A stretch of 64,000 nucleotides of DNA from Phoenix dactylifera. Taxonomy: Eukaryota > Streptophyta > Magnoliopsida > Arecales > Arecaceae. This document shows positions 24,303-35,830 of the stretch, in pieces. The stretch spans positions 9,446,745-9,510,744 of the forward strand of contig NC_052404.1 of NCBI RefSeq assembly GCF_009389715.1. The letters are read 5' to 3'. A program made the position numbers and the translations under genes. Each line of letters opens with the position of its first letter. Within the stretch, counting starts at the first letter, position 1. A model generated the notes under the pieces. That model searched no databases and was not told the DNA's origin. It saw only the letters and a list, made by a program, of their open reading frames with translations.

Positions 24303-27300
24303 ATGGATGAGATACTGAACAAGGTGGGGGGCTACTGGTTGAACAAGAGAGCCAGCAAGGAGATCTCCTCCGTTGGTGATGACATCAACGTAAGCTGCCC
24401 ACTCTCCTCCATCTATCCGCAGTAGAATTCGGTTCCATGCAATTGTCCTTTTTCATCGCTTTGATTTGTTGTTCTCTCGCACTCGATCTGGCTAATAATT
24501 TGAATCAATTATCGGAGAAAAGGGAAGCTTTGATTTGAATAGAATATTGGGTTTTGGGGTTTAAATTGCGAATTAGTTGTATGCAGATGTTTAATCTCAA
24601 AGCAGAACTTATTATTGTTGGTGATCTTGTAGTCTAACACTCTAACCTGTATAAAGATCCTGTCTTTTTGTCTTTACTTGGAACTATTCATCATGAACTA
24701 ATGGGTTATTGAGAATTTTGTCCAGTCCAAACATGATCTAGATTTAATGCTATATGTCGAATAAATGAGTTCAGAACAGAGTTTTGCCCTTCAGGATCTT
24801 CAATTTATATGAGAGATTTGGTTAATTATGTCTGTCGTGGTGTGGGAAATTAAAGTAGAAAGTTCTTCCACAAGAATGTTGTTTTCTGATAACTGATTGT
24901 TATGGACAATTAGATAACGTATTGGTGCAAGAAGGATTACTGAAGCAAGTATGATGCTCAAATAAAATTTTTGAGGAGTTAATTGTGATTTTAGTGTTTT
25001 AGCGTCTCCTGTGAAGACTGGTTTTGGACAAAAGATATCCATAGGGTTGATTTCTAAGTTAAGAGGACAGGAACACATTCATTTTCAGATGGATTTAAGT
25101 TCTCATACTTTTAGATAAGTTGGAGATGATAAAGAGTTTTTTTCTTTTTCTGGAGAGAAGATAAAGAAAGATAACATGCTGGCTATCCTTAGTGGTTTTA
25201 ATGACAGGTATATTTTTTTGCCATATTAACCCTCTCTCCACTCATTGGAAATTGTGAGTAATTTGTGGTACTTGGCATATGTCCAACAAGTACTGACAGG
25301 ATCATAGGAAAAAGGCATCAGAAGAGTTTGTCGCTAAACCAAAAGAGGCTTCTCACTTGTTAATTTTGTATTGAAAGAATAATGATCTGGTATGTCAAGA
25401 TTGAAAGCGGCAAGATATGAGCAGATACATTTTCTAAAAACCTACTGATGTCACTAGTTTGGGAGTTTATGAGCAAGAGGGAAGGGTAAGAGCTAATGTT
25501 ATAAGAATCAAAGAGAAGTGTTTATCAATGAACATGACTCAAAAAAATCAGAATGCTATTTCTCTTATTAAATCTTGTCACCTGACTTTGTTTAAAAGCC
25601 ATAAGTAGTACCCAGTAATAATTTTTTTCAAAAAAATTTGGAACATAGTTGCACAGAATTTGGATGAACCCCTGTCTGATACCATGTCAAATATGCATGC
25701 CTATTGCAAGACAATTATTTCATCTTCCTTGGCATATGAAAAGTTGGTATTCGTATGATCTGCATCATTAACAGAGATGCTGGGGAGAGATTACAGTAGC
25801 TCCTGTGGCTGACAAGAGTGCTATATATCTTTCAGGACATCTAAATCTTTCATGAACATGTAGGTGCTGTGAATTCCTGGGAACTTTAGTTGAGGGATAC
25901 TCTTTGAAGATCTTTGTGCGTAGATGTTGGATTGACACTATGCACTGTTACAATAAATATCAAGGACATGAAAGTTAAGTGATAAGATTAGGATTAGACA
26001 TTTAGGACATGTTTGGTTGGGGGGAGTTGAACTCTAGAATAGGAATGGGAATGATCTCTCATTCCAGCTGTTTGGTTGGAGGTAGTCCCATTTTCATTCT
26101 AATTGCAAGAAGAAATGTGAATGCCTCAATCTCCCAAAATCCAATTCTTACTCTCCCCTAATATTCAAATCCCATTCCAATTTCGATTCCAATTCCGGTC
26201 ACAAACTAAATGCATCAAGGGATATAGCCATTCCGATTCCGATTCTAGTCATGAACCAAATGCACCTAAAAAAAATTGAAAAAAATGAAAAGGGAATACG
26301 AGGCACATGTGATAAAAATAAAATAAAAGAAAAGAAAGGCCTTGAGGAGTAATCTGTGAATTGTTCGCATCGATTTGTCAATTTTCGCTCGATCTTGTAA
26401 AGAATTTTTGGTTACGTATTGATTCATTTTTCAGATAAAGAGGGAAGGCTTATGAGGCAAAGTTGTGAGTTGCTCGAGAATTTCCTTATAGAACAACTTA
26501 TATCTTCGGTTACCAACTAGAAAATTGACTTTAGAATGATAAAACACTGTTCATGGTTGCCAGCTGATTTCTTTGGGTAGACTAAATGACAATAGTTGGA
26601 TTCAAAGAATTGGATGCAGCAGATAATACTAGTCTGAACAAGTTTGGAAGTCAACTATTTTTAATGTGTCTTGACTCGAGCACCTTGTAAGCTTGTAGAT
26701 AATTACTTCAGAACCACCTCACTTCCATGGTCCTTGGCTGTTGTTGCCCATGTCTGTGATTAATATAAGTCAAATATACTGTCAAATGATATCAAATTTG
26801 TCTCCTGAGCTAAAAGGAGAATCTGTGTTATTAATGGCTGGAGTCCACTGTGGTTAATATCTATTGCCAGCTAGACTGCTAGTACACTTATTATATCCGC
26901 TGGTTACAATTCTCAAATACTTGCGTTACAAAGGTTTCTTTTGTCCTACACTTCCAAGAGTATTAGAGATGCAATTGCTGCTTACATACTTGATCATTAG
27001 AGTTATTTATTTTCCTCAATAAGAGGTCATGATTTCTGAATGATGCACAAGTCAAAATGTTTTCATATTATGTTCATATCTGGACCAATGCTTTCTCTTT
27101 TAATACAGTTTTGAAGTGTCCATATGACTTTTCTCTTGTATTGACATAAGCTTTTGAAAATGATGAAATCAGTCACTTTCTAGCAGCATTGAAGGAGGAG
27201 CAAAGTGGTTGGTCAATAAACTCAAAGGTGTAGTATCCTTCTTCACCATTTGACATTTCAATTTGTTGTCCTCATTTACATTTGCAGTCTTAACGTTTTT

Positions 27301-28856
27301 GCATGTTAAGCAGTTCATTCTCTTCAGTGTAAGTAAAAAAAAATCCTCATAATGACTGGTTTTAGAGCAGGAGCCTTTGCTTCAGATTTCCCTTTGTGCT
27401 TATTGCATTATCTTTTTTTTCTTTGATGTGAATTCCTACCAATGTCGGTTGAAATTCATTTTATAAGTTTTTGCTATCTGTTGCACTTTCTTGAGTTTCC
27501 AAGGATGTAACCAAAATATCTATTCTGGGGAAGATGACTTGCATTATAGGGTTTGTACTTACTTGGTTCCTTTAACAAATTTAATGGCATCTATCTTATA
27601 TATGCCTCTTTTCAACATATAAGTGTATAACCAAATCAAATTTGTGCCTTTAACAAATTTAATTACTTTGGACGATCCATGAGTGCAATCTTGAGTCTGT
27701 AAAAATTTGCCGTTGCTATTTTCACCTACAATCAAGCTTGTTTCCAAAGGTTTAAGTCAACTCTTCTTTCTCAAACAAGTAATATCTAGAACTTTTTGCC
27801 CTGTCCAAGGCTCATATCACTGCATCTTTGCCTCATGCAGGTCATGATGCTTCCATTAGGCATTCGCTATATGTGATAGCCTACCTGTAGTGGTCTTGGA
27901 ATTTCCTTCAAGAATCTTTACTCTTCATTGAACTGATGCTGCTTTCATGTTCTGGTGGGACTGAAGGTGGCATCATTCAAGCCGCTAGGCATTGCAATTG
28001 CTTTGCGATGAGAACCACTGCGGCATGATGACCATGAGTTAGGTCATTGATGAAATGATGATTGTCTCAAGTGAAAAGTGAAAACTCGATTTAGTTGACA
28101 TCAGAGAACTACAGGGCCAATCTTGGCTAACTTGATTTCTGCTCCAACATTTTTTGGCTTAGACTATTGCATACTCAAAATCTGCTGTAACTGTCAAGGA
28201 AAGAGTTTTTCCTCTTGTTACTCTGGGGATATATGATAATATTGCTGCCGACTTCCCCTCTTCTCCTTTCTTCTGACTTATCCTTTTATGAATACTTCAA
28301 AAAAATGAAAGAATTTAAATATAAAAATTCTTTCTTTGTTTATTAGGTCTTTTTTTTGATAAATTCAATATGCATGGTGCATGACATGTCCTCACTACAA
28401 ACTTTTATTTTTATTCTTATTCTCATTTTTTCGTTTGCTATGACTGATGGCATGACTTGCCTCACTGAAAAATGAATAATTCCAGGAAAGATGCAGAAAT
28501 CCCTGCCTGATCTTCTGCAGGAGTATGATTTGCCAATAGGCCTCTTCCCTCGGGATGCCACCAACTATGAGTTCAATGAAGAGACACGGAAGCTCACTGT
28601 GTTTATACCTTCTGTATGTGAGGTTGGTTACAGGGACTCCTCTGTCTTGCGTTTTTTCACCAGTGTGACTGGGTATCTAGAGAACGGAAAACTAGCAGAT
28701 ATCGAGGGAATGAAGACCAAAGTTCTGATTTGGGCAAAAGTGACTTGTGTCACAACTGAGGGATCGAAGGTCCATTTTACCACTGGGGTGAAGAAAACCA
28801 GGAGCAGAGGTGCATACGAAGTCCTCAGAGATGGGATCAGCATAGACAAGTTTTAG
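24303..28856 (+). CDS. DUF538 protein, At5g01610-like
   Basis: Three exons, 24303-24389, 27173-27227 and 28486-28856, total 513 nt, or 170 aa plus stop. This equals the length I recall for Arabidopsis At5g01610, a DUF538 protein of unknown biochemical role with a solved structure. Exon 1 encodes MDEILNKVGGYWLNKRASKE. Exon 2 encodes SLSSSIEGGAKWLVNKLK. Exon 3 carries the DUF538 fold, with LPDLLQEYDLPIGLFPRDA, NYEFNEETRKLTV, the core PSVCEVGYRDSSVLRF, and the TKVLIWAKV strand near the end. There is no signal peptide, unlike many DUF538 members, so a cytosolic or membrane-peripheral location is likely. Junctions are GT-AG and phases join (AAA G|GA AAG). Intron 1 is 2.8 kb and holds a foldback element. 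The cellular function is not known; links to stress responses in other family members are only from the literature. Confidence 0.93.
26005..26266. mobile_element. Foldback MITE-like element in DUF538 gene intron
   Basis: The ends are inverted: the left end reads TTA-GGACATGTTTGGTT and the right end AACCAAATGCACC-TAA. The interior has mirrored GGAATGGGAATG and CCATTCC/CGATTCC blocks. The GTTTGG-type terminus next to TTA/TAA resembles Tourist/Harbinger-derived MITEs. The size is about 262 bp. No coding potential. Confidence 0.6.
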
Positions 28857-28859
28857 GTT

Positions 28860-31800
28860 GCTATTAAAATGGCAAGTATGTTTGTTATGTGAGCTAGGGT
28901 TTGTGACTGTTAAGTTTGTGAATATAGAACTCTTCATCCTTAAAACTTTGTACAACATACTTGTAGCAGAATGTGTCATTTTTTAGTAGCTCGCAAAAGT
29001 ACGAAGCTTGCGGTTCACCCTTTCAACTGCCTCCATATGTTTCATGAGTTTGCTGGATTCTAGCGCTGCCATCACCAATGGTGGGTTTGAGATGATTTGT
29101 TGCCTGCTTCCAGTTTCCTGCTCATATTTATTTATTAAGGTTGCTGCTCATGTTAAAGCAGAAAAGCTATGCGGCCCATCGCTGGGTTTTCTGTCAATTT
29201 CTTCATAACAGTTGCCGGTTGGTGTTCAACTCTTAGGCACCATTCCAAATGTTCAATTACTCTCGTCTATAGGATCTGTTCCAGGGCCTGTTTAGAATTC
29301 CACCATCCTATTCTTGTGATATCCACAACATGAGTTGGATTCATGAGCAAAGAAAGTAGACAGAATGTTGCGAGCTGTGAAGGGTAGGCAGTGCCAATTT
29401 CTCTTCTAACGTGTAGTTTTCAGGAATCATGATGCCTTGCGACTGCACAATTTTACAACTTTCGAATACTGAGACTGACTAATGCTCTAGTGCAACAAAG
29501 GAAGGGTGGCTGAACAATGAGTTACCATCTACTTAATACTGACTGATAATACTGAGATCTCTTCACTCTTCCTCCTGGTTTATTCATTGCCATCTACTTA
29601 AAAGGGCATGCACTACCAACTCACCTGAGAGCAATGGGCACAGCTGGTCTCTGTTGCTTATTCTACACAGAGAGATTTGGAACTTATAAACTCCCATTGG
29701 ATTCTCAACTAAAGCAAATAGACCCACCTTGTTGCTAGAATTGTTTACTGTTATTCCGAGAATAGTTTCCTGAGGATCCACCACTGGCCTGAGCAATCTC
29801 TCTTGAGCACCGTTAACGATCATCAATCTACTACTAATCCCCTGTCCTATGTAGCAGCTGCAGACTGGTATAATACACAGGGTGGATGGCTGTTGCATGG
29901 GGGTTGGTCTATTCACATGAGAACAGGGAAAGGACAGCGAATAGAGTGGTATTCAATAGCATCTTTCATGTAAAGAAGTAGAAGGTTGAATCTGAAATCT
30001 TTGTTTAAACTACCGGATGGATATATCATGTATGCTATAGAAATTAATGCCATGAGATGGCTTCTAGAATACAAGTAATTTCTCTTCAAATTCAGTTATT
30101 GATCTCAATCTTCCTCCCTGTATCCTACTGCCTTCATTAATCAATTTTAACATAAACAAAGTGCTGCTTCACTGCAGAGTTATCATAAAGATGTTGATAA
30201 TGTCGGCCGACTTACCAAGGACAGATATTCCCACATCCCTGCAATCATATACTGCTGAGTTTTTCCGTTTTGCTTTTTATTTTTTAACCAAGCCTGCTCT
30301 CATGAGTGGCTTTATACATGTGGATGGATAGTAACAAAACTATAAACTAACCCTGTAAACCAGAATATTTATGTAACTATTATAATTTAGAGAAATATGA
30401 TCTTGTAAACCAAGATCCGCCGTACCGGTACCGATCGACGTACCGGTGATGACCCAAATCGGTACGTACCGATTCTGTACTGGTCCATACCGGTACGAAA
30501 ATCGTACCAGCCGGTTTTTCAATGAAAAGCTTCCGGTACCGGATTCCACGCTGATCCAGTGTCGGTTCCAGCTCAAACCGATTCGTACGGGCCAGTACGG
30601 TGTACCATGCTGTGAACAATCATTGGGGCTTTCATGCCCACACCAAGGAAATAATCAGAAAGAACAACATGTTCTGTGACTCACCAGTCAGAATATAGTT
30701 TGTCACAAATATGAACATGATTGGGAATGACTGTCATATCGACAATCATATCCAAAACCATTCCCTGCTAGTAAAGCTGGGAGTTAGCAATGGCAAAGAT
30801 GGATCTTAATGCATGCATGATGACAGATGGATGTTAATGATCCAATGAACCGATAATGATTCGGCACCAAATAAGAGGTGTTTCATGTTTGGATGACTTT
30901 TGTGTTGCACATGGATAGCATGCACTGGCATCAAATTTAACACCATTAAATCACTGGTTTAAAGTCCACCAGCACAAGTAGTTAAGCTCTGAATAGAATC
31001 CTCTATTCTTATCTATGTACTGGATACAATAGTCAATTTAGTGGATGATTTATTTCCAAGGATCCAGAGTCTCTAGACTCTGTTCTCCCTGTTCTCTATC
31101 ACATATTGACCACACCAAATGCTGGCAGTTATTCTCCAGATGAAGCATTAGGGCATCTGAACAGCCCCTCATGCTATAAAAGAATAGCATGCTGGAGTGT
31201 CTAAAATCCATGTATGAAATAGTTGGCAATGCTCAGGCATATTTGAGAAGACAGAAAATGGAAGACAATAGCAAGATTGGTAAGAACAATTTCTACACCA
31301 ATGCAGGAACTTCAATAAGCCAAAATACAGTTCCTCATCTTTTATTATGTGAGTGTATACGTATGCTGATTTTACATGCAGATGTCCGTGGAAACACCTA
31401 ATGTAAGCACTCCTATAGATCTCTGTAAATAAGCTTATTATTAAATTAAAGCTAAATATATTGAAGCAGAATTTCAAGCAAACTGACGGCGCTTAGAGTT
31501 AGAAGAACGCATCAAAAAGAAGCCAGGAAGACTGAATCACCAAGCCTAATTATATATATATATATAGGCATAAGTGGAGTTCCAACTTCCTGAACGATCT
31601 ATTAATTCTGCTAGCCGGTGCTTTGAGGTGCACTATCTTGATCCTCAAAATAAGCTTTTGGTGATAATCAGCCCTTCTTGCATTTAAAAGGGAGGAAGAA
31701 AAAAATGCAAGCCAACTGCTTTTGAACAGTTAACAAAGAAAGTTTCATTCACAAGGCACACATGTCCTCTAATATGGTGCACTAGGTCATTATTTAAAAT

Positions 31801-32870
31801 TTACACCTGATTCGTCCACATTTAATTGTAGTACTTGGTCATCAAATTTCCTATATCCTGGAGAAGGAATCCACATGTAAATCTAACCCACTAATTTGAT
31901 ATTTTGACCAGTAAAGTATCATCTCAAGACATTATGGAGTGTTTGTGTAGGGTTCAGGCCAACAAAAGGTAGACAATTAAAAGGTACCAACACATGCAGT
32001 TTAGTGTCAGGAGAGAAAGGGGTACTATTGATGAAATTTCACAAAACACAAAGAATGGAGATGATCACTTCTATAAAGGTTATGGATTTGGTAGGTGAAG
32101 ATTATGGAAATATTGTGGAAGCTTGGGGGTTCCTACTTAAGTTGTTCAGTTGTTCTGCCTTCTTCTTGGACTTACTATGCTGCAAACTTTGGTTTCCCCT
32201 GGAATCATCTTGTTAGGGATGATGAAACTTCACAAGTGTTTTTTCTCTATTACCAACTCCTTGATGAAATCATCTTATCACTCAACCTGAGTATGTCTTA
32301 AATACAAACTCTAAAAATATGAAACTAGGTTTACAAACACTGCAGTATGGAGAGGATTCGGGAGAAGCCAAACTGAACTCTCTATGCAACATAAGAGGCT
32401 TAAAATAAAAAAAAATCTTGGTGCAAGCAATGCTGTTCAGCTTGCCAAAATTTGTGCACATAAAAAGTTTTGGAGAATAAGCGAGATCAAATATTTAGCC
32501 CAAAATGAGTGCTCAACAATTCAACCCTATTGGAATTCAAAGCCTAAAAAGATTTCCAACAAAGTTCCAACGAAGCATATCAATTTCCATATTTCCAGCA
32601 GTTTAAAGATTTTCAAGAAAGTAAAGATTTCTCTTTTGAAATGCAAATCATACTCCTAGAAGTGACAATTATGTCATACTCTCATAAGAATCGAGCTCAC
32701 ATCCTGTGAAGATATCGATGGAAGAAAACCAACAACGATGCTAAAATAATGAGGTGGTGATATCTCCATCATACTCATTTCGCCACAGATGAGGGCAAAG
32801 CCCAATTTTTTCAGCATAGAGAGTGATATAAAGTAAGATATATCATGATCAGATATTAAAGATCCAGCCT
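28860..32870. other. Intergenic region between the DUF538 gene and the acidic-protein gene
   Basis: No protein gene could be supported. The first 150 bases are probably the 3'UTR of the DUF538 gene. A minus-strand open frame of 110 codons at 29916-29584 is uninterrupted but has no recognised domain. A GGTACC-rich repeat lies at 30415-30615 and a short TA run at about 31550-31566. The rest looks like ordinary AT-rich spacer. Confidence 0.5.
30415..30615. repeat. GGTACC/CGGTAC-rich repeat
   Basis: About 200 bp packed with variants of the palindrome-like words CGGTACCG, GTACCGG and CGTACC, many overlapping and in both orientations. Weaker related words (GGTATCG, GTACCGAC) reappear at about 37395-37500. 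I read it as a dispersed repeat, possibly the end of a DNA transposon. No ORF of interest. Confidence 0.6.
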
Positions 32871-32873
32871 TTT

Positions 32874-33532
32874 TTAGTTCTGGGGAGTGGCCTCGCCTCT
32901 AAGTCCCCTGAGCTGATTCACCCACTGGTCTTCTGGTACTCGATTCACCCAATCCGGAGGGATCCCTTGGAACGAGACCCCCCTCATCGCGTCTACGATC
33001 CTCGCGGCGTTCTCTGGCGTCAGAGGCGCGCTCCTCCGGCTCTCGTCCTCCCTAAAAGCCCTCGAGATCGACGCCTCCCTCTCCCTCGCCCTTTCCTCCT
33101 CCTCTTCCTCGTCGTTGTGGTCGTCCTCTTCCATTCCTCCACCTTCGCCATCTCCATTCAGATCCAATCCCGAAACACCGTTCACCATATGGATCTGGAA
33201 GAAGCCAGGGTTAGAGTTCTGGCCGTGGATCGGACCGCTGCCGCCGTTGGAACGAACGGGGAAAGAGACTCCGAAACCTCCTCCATCATCATCGGAGTCG
33301 GAGGCGGAGCGGTCATCATAGGCGGAGATCGGGCGATAGTAGCCGTCGGGGCCGGCGACGTCGGAATCCGCGTCGGAGTCCGCGGCCGAGCCATTCTCTG
33401 CAGACATGGAAAAGAGACGAGGAGGGTTTTAGAACGGAGTCAAGAATCAAGGAGCCGACGAGGATAAATTAGGAACAAGGGAAGAATAGAAAAAGAGTTA
33501 CCGTGGAGGAGATCGCCTAGCGAAGCAGCCAT
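32874..33532 (-). CDS. Conserved acidic plant protein of unknown function
   Basis: Two exons on the minus strand: 33532-33502 and 33397-32874, separated by a 104-bp GT-AG intron. They total 555 nt, or 184 aa plus stop. Exon 1 encodes MAASLGDLLH plus one base, which completes a Glu codon in exon 2 (ENGSAADSDADSD). The protein has an Asp/Ser-rich N-terminal third, a glycine-rich middle, an EEDDHNDEEEEEERARERE acidic-to-charged segment (about residues 100-118) and a C-terminal block LTPENAARIVDAMRGV then SFQGIPPDWVNRVPEDQW, which looks like the conserved domain. No signal peptide or membrane segment; the composition suggests a disordered nuclear or cytosolic protein. I do not recognise a named family. 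An ATG at 33407 also opens the frame, but it lies inside the intron just before the acceptor. Confidence 0.75.
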
Positions 33533-33689
33533 TTAAGCGGAGGAGGAAAGGGCCGGGACGACGATGCCTCCGGAGGCCGGAATCGCTGCTCGAGATCAGG
33601 AGGTATCCCGTCACGCTCGGCTCGACGGTAGCTGTAAGAGGACTGGGTGCTAAAAAGGTCAAATTGGCAGAATTTACGAAATAAAATTA

Positions 33690-34110
33690 AAAAACAAGAG
33701 ACATGGCTGCCAGATAAACCAACATTTCATTCATATTTATTTTGTCTGATGAGTAATAGATATAAATTTTAATATAATAAAATATTTTATATTTAAATTT
33801 ATTTTAAACAGCTATGGACATAATATAAACATAAATATAAATATAAATTAAATAGTTAAATTTTATAATTGGTTAAAGTTATTACTAAGTAAATGACAAT
33901 TTAAGTTAATAGCATACTTATATATTTCTATTAAAAGTTGATAAATATTATATAAAATTATAAATAAAATCGGATATTTCTATATGTGTTGGATAACTGC
34001 CTATTTATATCTATTTTTTTATAGATATAAATATAGATATTAGTTGGATACTTAAACTTTTATATATCGAATAAATTTGGGTACGAAAGATATTATTTTA
34101 TTCACTTGCA
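33690..34110. repeat. AT-rich spacer with a 13-bp perfect inverted repeat
   Basis: A strongly AT-rich stretch upstream of the acidic-protein gene. TATTTATATCTAT at 34002-34014 and ATAGATATAAATA at 34021-34033 form a perfect 13-bp-arm hairpin with a six-base loop. A similar AT-rich texture occurs at about 23640-23830. Probably degraded mobile DNA. Confidence 0.55.
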
Positions 34111-34761
34111 CATCTAGTTGCTAGGAGGTGAATGGGGAAGGAATATGCTCCCTCTTGAGATTTTGTTTAATGGTATTTCTAGTCCTCATAATTTTTTTAC
34201 AAGCTTCGGATAGCAAAAAAACCTATGTTGGAAAGATTAACGTGGTAATTGTTTTACTGTAGACACAAGTCTTATGCCAAGGGAAGCTCTCCTCCTGTCG
34301 TACAAATTACAAGCTGGTAGTTTTCTGGAAATGGAATACAAGCTGACAAAATATGCACCACCATGAACATGCTTTGTCAAAAGGATCTTTTAAGATTTAT
34401 ATAGCAGTGTTTTGGATTGTCTTAGATTATCTCCATGCTCACGCATGCACTGCAAAAGAATCAAAATATGCTGAAATGTCAAGTGTTAATTTATCACTGT
34501 AGTCACTAGATTTTGCCTTTGAAGCTGGTCTTATGCCATTGGAAGATCCTCCTTGTGGTGCATGTTGTACCATACATCTTTTACTTGAAACCAAGACAAG
34601 TGCGTGAGAAGTTCTGCATACCACGGCCTGGAGGACGCATAAATACTAGCATATGACATCTCATCAGTTTACCTGCAATTTCTTAACATGACCGAGACTG
34701 GTTGGTGTTTTATTGTCAGGATCGAAATCGTCGGGACCGCTACCTTGACCACTAAATTGTT

Positions 34762-35109
34762 CTTCTTTTTTTTTCGCTAGGAAAAAGAAAAGAGGGAGGT
34801 GAGGAGAACCTTACTAGCATAGCAATCTCCACTGGCCCCTCCCCACTGGAGAATGTTCGATACGGATAGAACCTTTTTCACTCATACCCTCTCCACTCGT
34901 GAGAAGCCCCACCAGTGGGGCAACCCTTTTACGTATGAATACGTCACACCAGCATCACCTAAGTAATCGACAAACCAGATAGCGATTCCACCGAGCAAAT
35001 CAGGTAGGGGGTATCCGGTCTCCATATTTAATTGATGCCCGCGTGTTTCGAACCTAGGCCACTTTAATGGAATCAAAATTCCGTTCCCACCATGCTATTA
35101 TCTCGATGG
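34762..35109 (-). mobile_element. tRNA-derived SINE with target-site duplications
   Basis: Read on the minus strand, the element starts near 35109. It has an A-box-like TAGCATGGTGG (about 35100-35090) and a B-box-like GGTTCGAAAC (about 35053-35044), the spacing expected of a tRNA-type RNA polymerase III promoter. It ends in an A-rich tail seen on the plus strand as TTCTTCTTTTTTTTTTCG at about 34760-34777. It is flanked by TGACCACTAAATTGTT (34746-34761) and TGACCACTTTATTGTT (35110-35125), which match at 14 of 16 positions and are convincing target-site duplications. Non-coding. Length about 348 bp. Confidence 0.75.
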
Positions 35110-35830
35110 TGACCACTTTATTGTTTGGGCGAGGGATTTCTCTGCAGCTGTTTGGCTTAAAGAACGGGCCGATCCTACAGTACAGTGCATGGAGGAGTAA
35201 GGGAATGGTATTTGAGTAGCCTTGGGTTTCATTCCCCTTCTGTCATTTTTTTTTGGTAGCGCTATGAAAAGGATGATTTCCTTCAAGTAAAAACTAAATT
35301 TGTTGTTTGAGACGGGGAAGGTGACACTCCCACTTCCCACCGTATTTCTAAAGGAAAAAATTGAAAAAGGTACATCGCCATTTGGGGAAGTCATCACGCC
35401 AAGCTTTAGCAAAATTTGAGAAGCCCTTCATATCCTAGAACAAAACCTCTGTTTCTGCTGTTGATTCCAGGAATAAATCATATCTTTCAATCGTCAGCCA
35501 TAGTTGGCAGGCTTCCTTGCATGGTAGAACATGCACGCAAAAAAAAATTATAGTACTCCATAAGCTAAATCAAAGCAACTTGCATCCACATAATAAAGTT
35601 ATTACCGATATTATTTGAACAAGAAATTATACAAATAAATGTCATTAAATAGAGGGGGGGGGACAACAAGCCACATCGATTATGCTTGGCACAGAAAGCA
35701 GCACCCATGGAAGATGCTTATTTCGATTGGCCAAGGAAGCATATCACTATATAAGATTGAGGAACGGCTATCCTCGAAGACAAAGGGCGAAGAAAAAAGG
35801 CAGGGAAAAATATATCTTTCCTACTAAATC

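Noticed and set aside
29584-29916. 110-codon minus-strand frame
   Set aside because: Uninterrupted, but no known motif, no splice context and ordinary composition. Left as unresolved.
33383-33407. ATG at 33407 as start of the acidic protein
   Set aside because: This ATG sits in the intron, immediately upstream of the TGTCTGCAG acceptor. The spliced start at 33532 gives a clean junction, although unspliced use cannot be excluded.
32967-33467. 166-codon plus-strand frame opposite the acidic-protein gene
   Set aside because: Antisense shadow created by the biased Asp/Glu/Ser codons of the real gene. No recognisable features.
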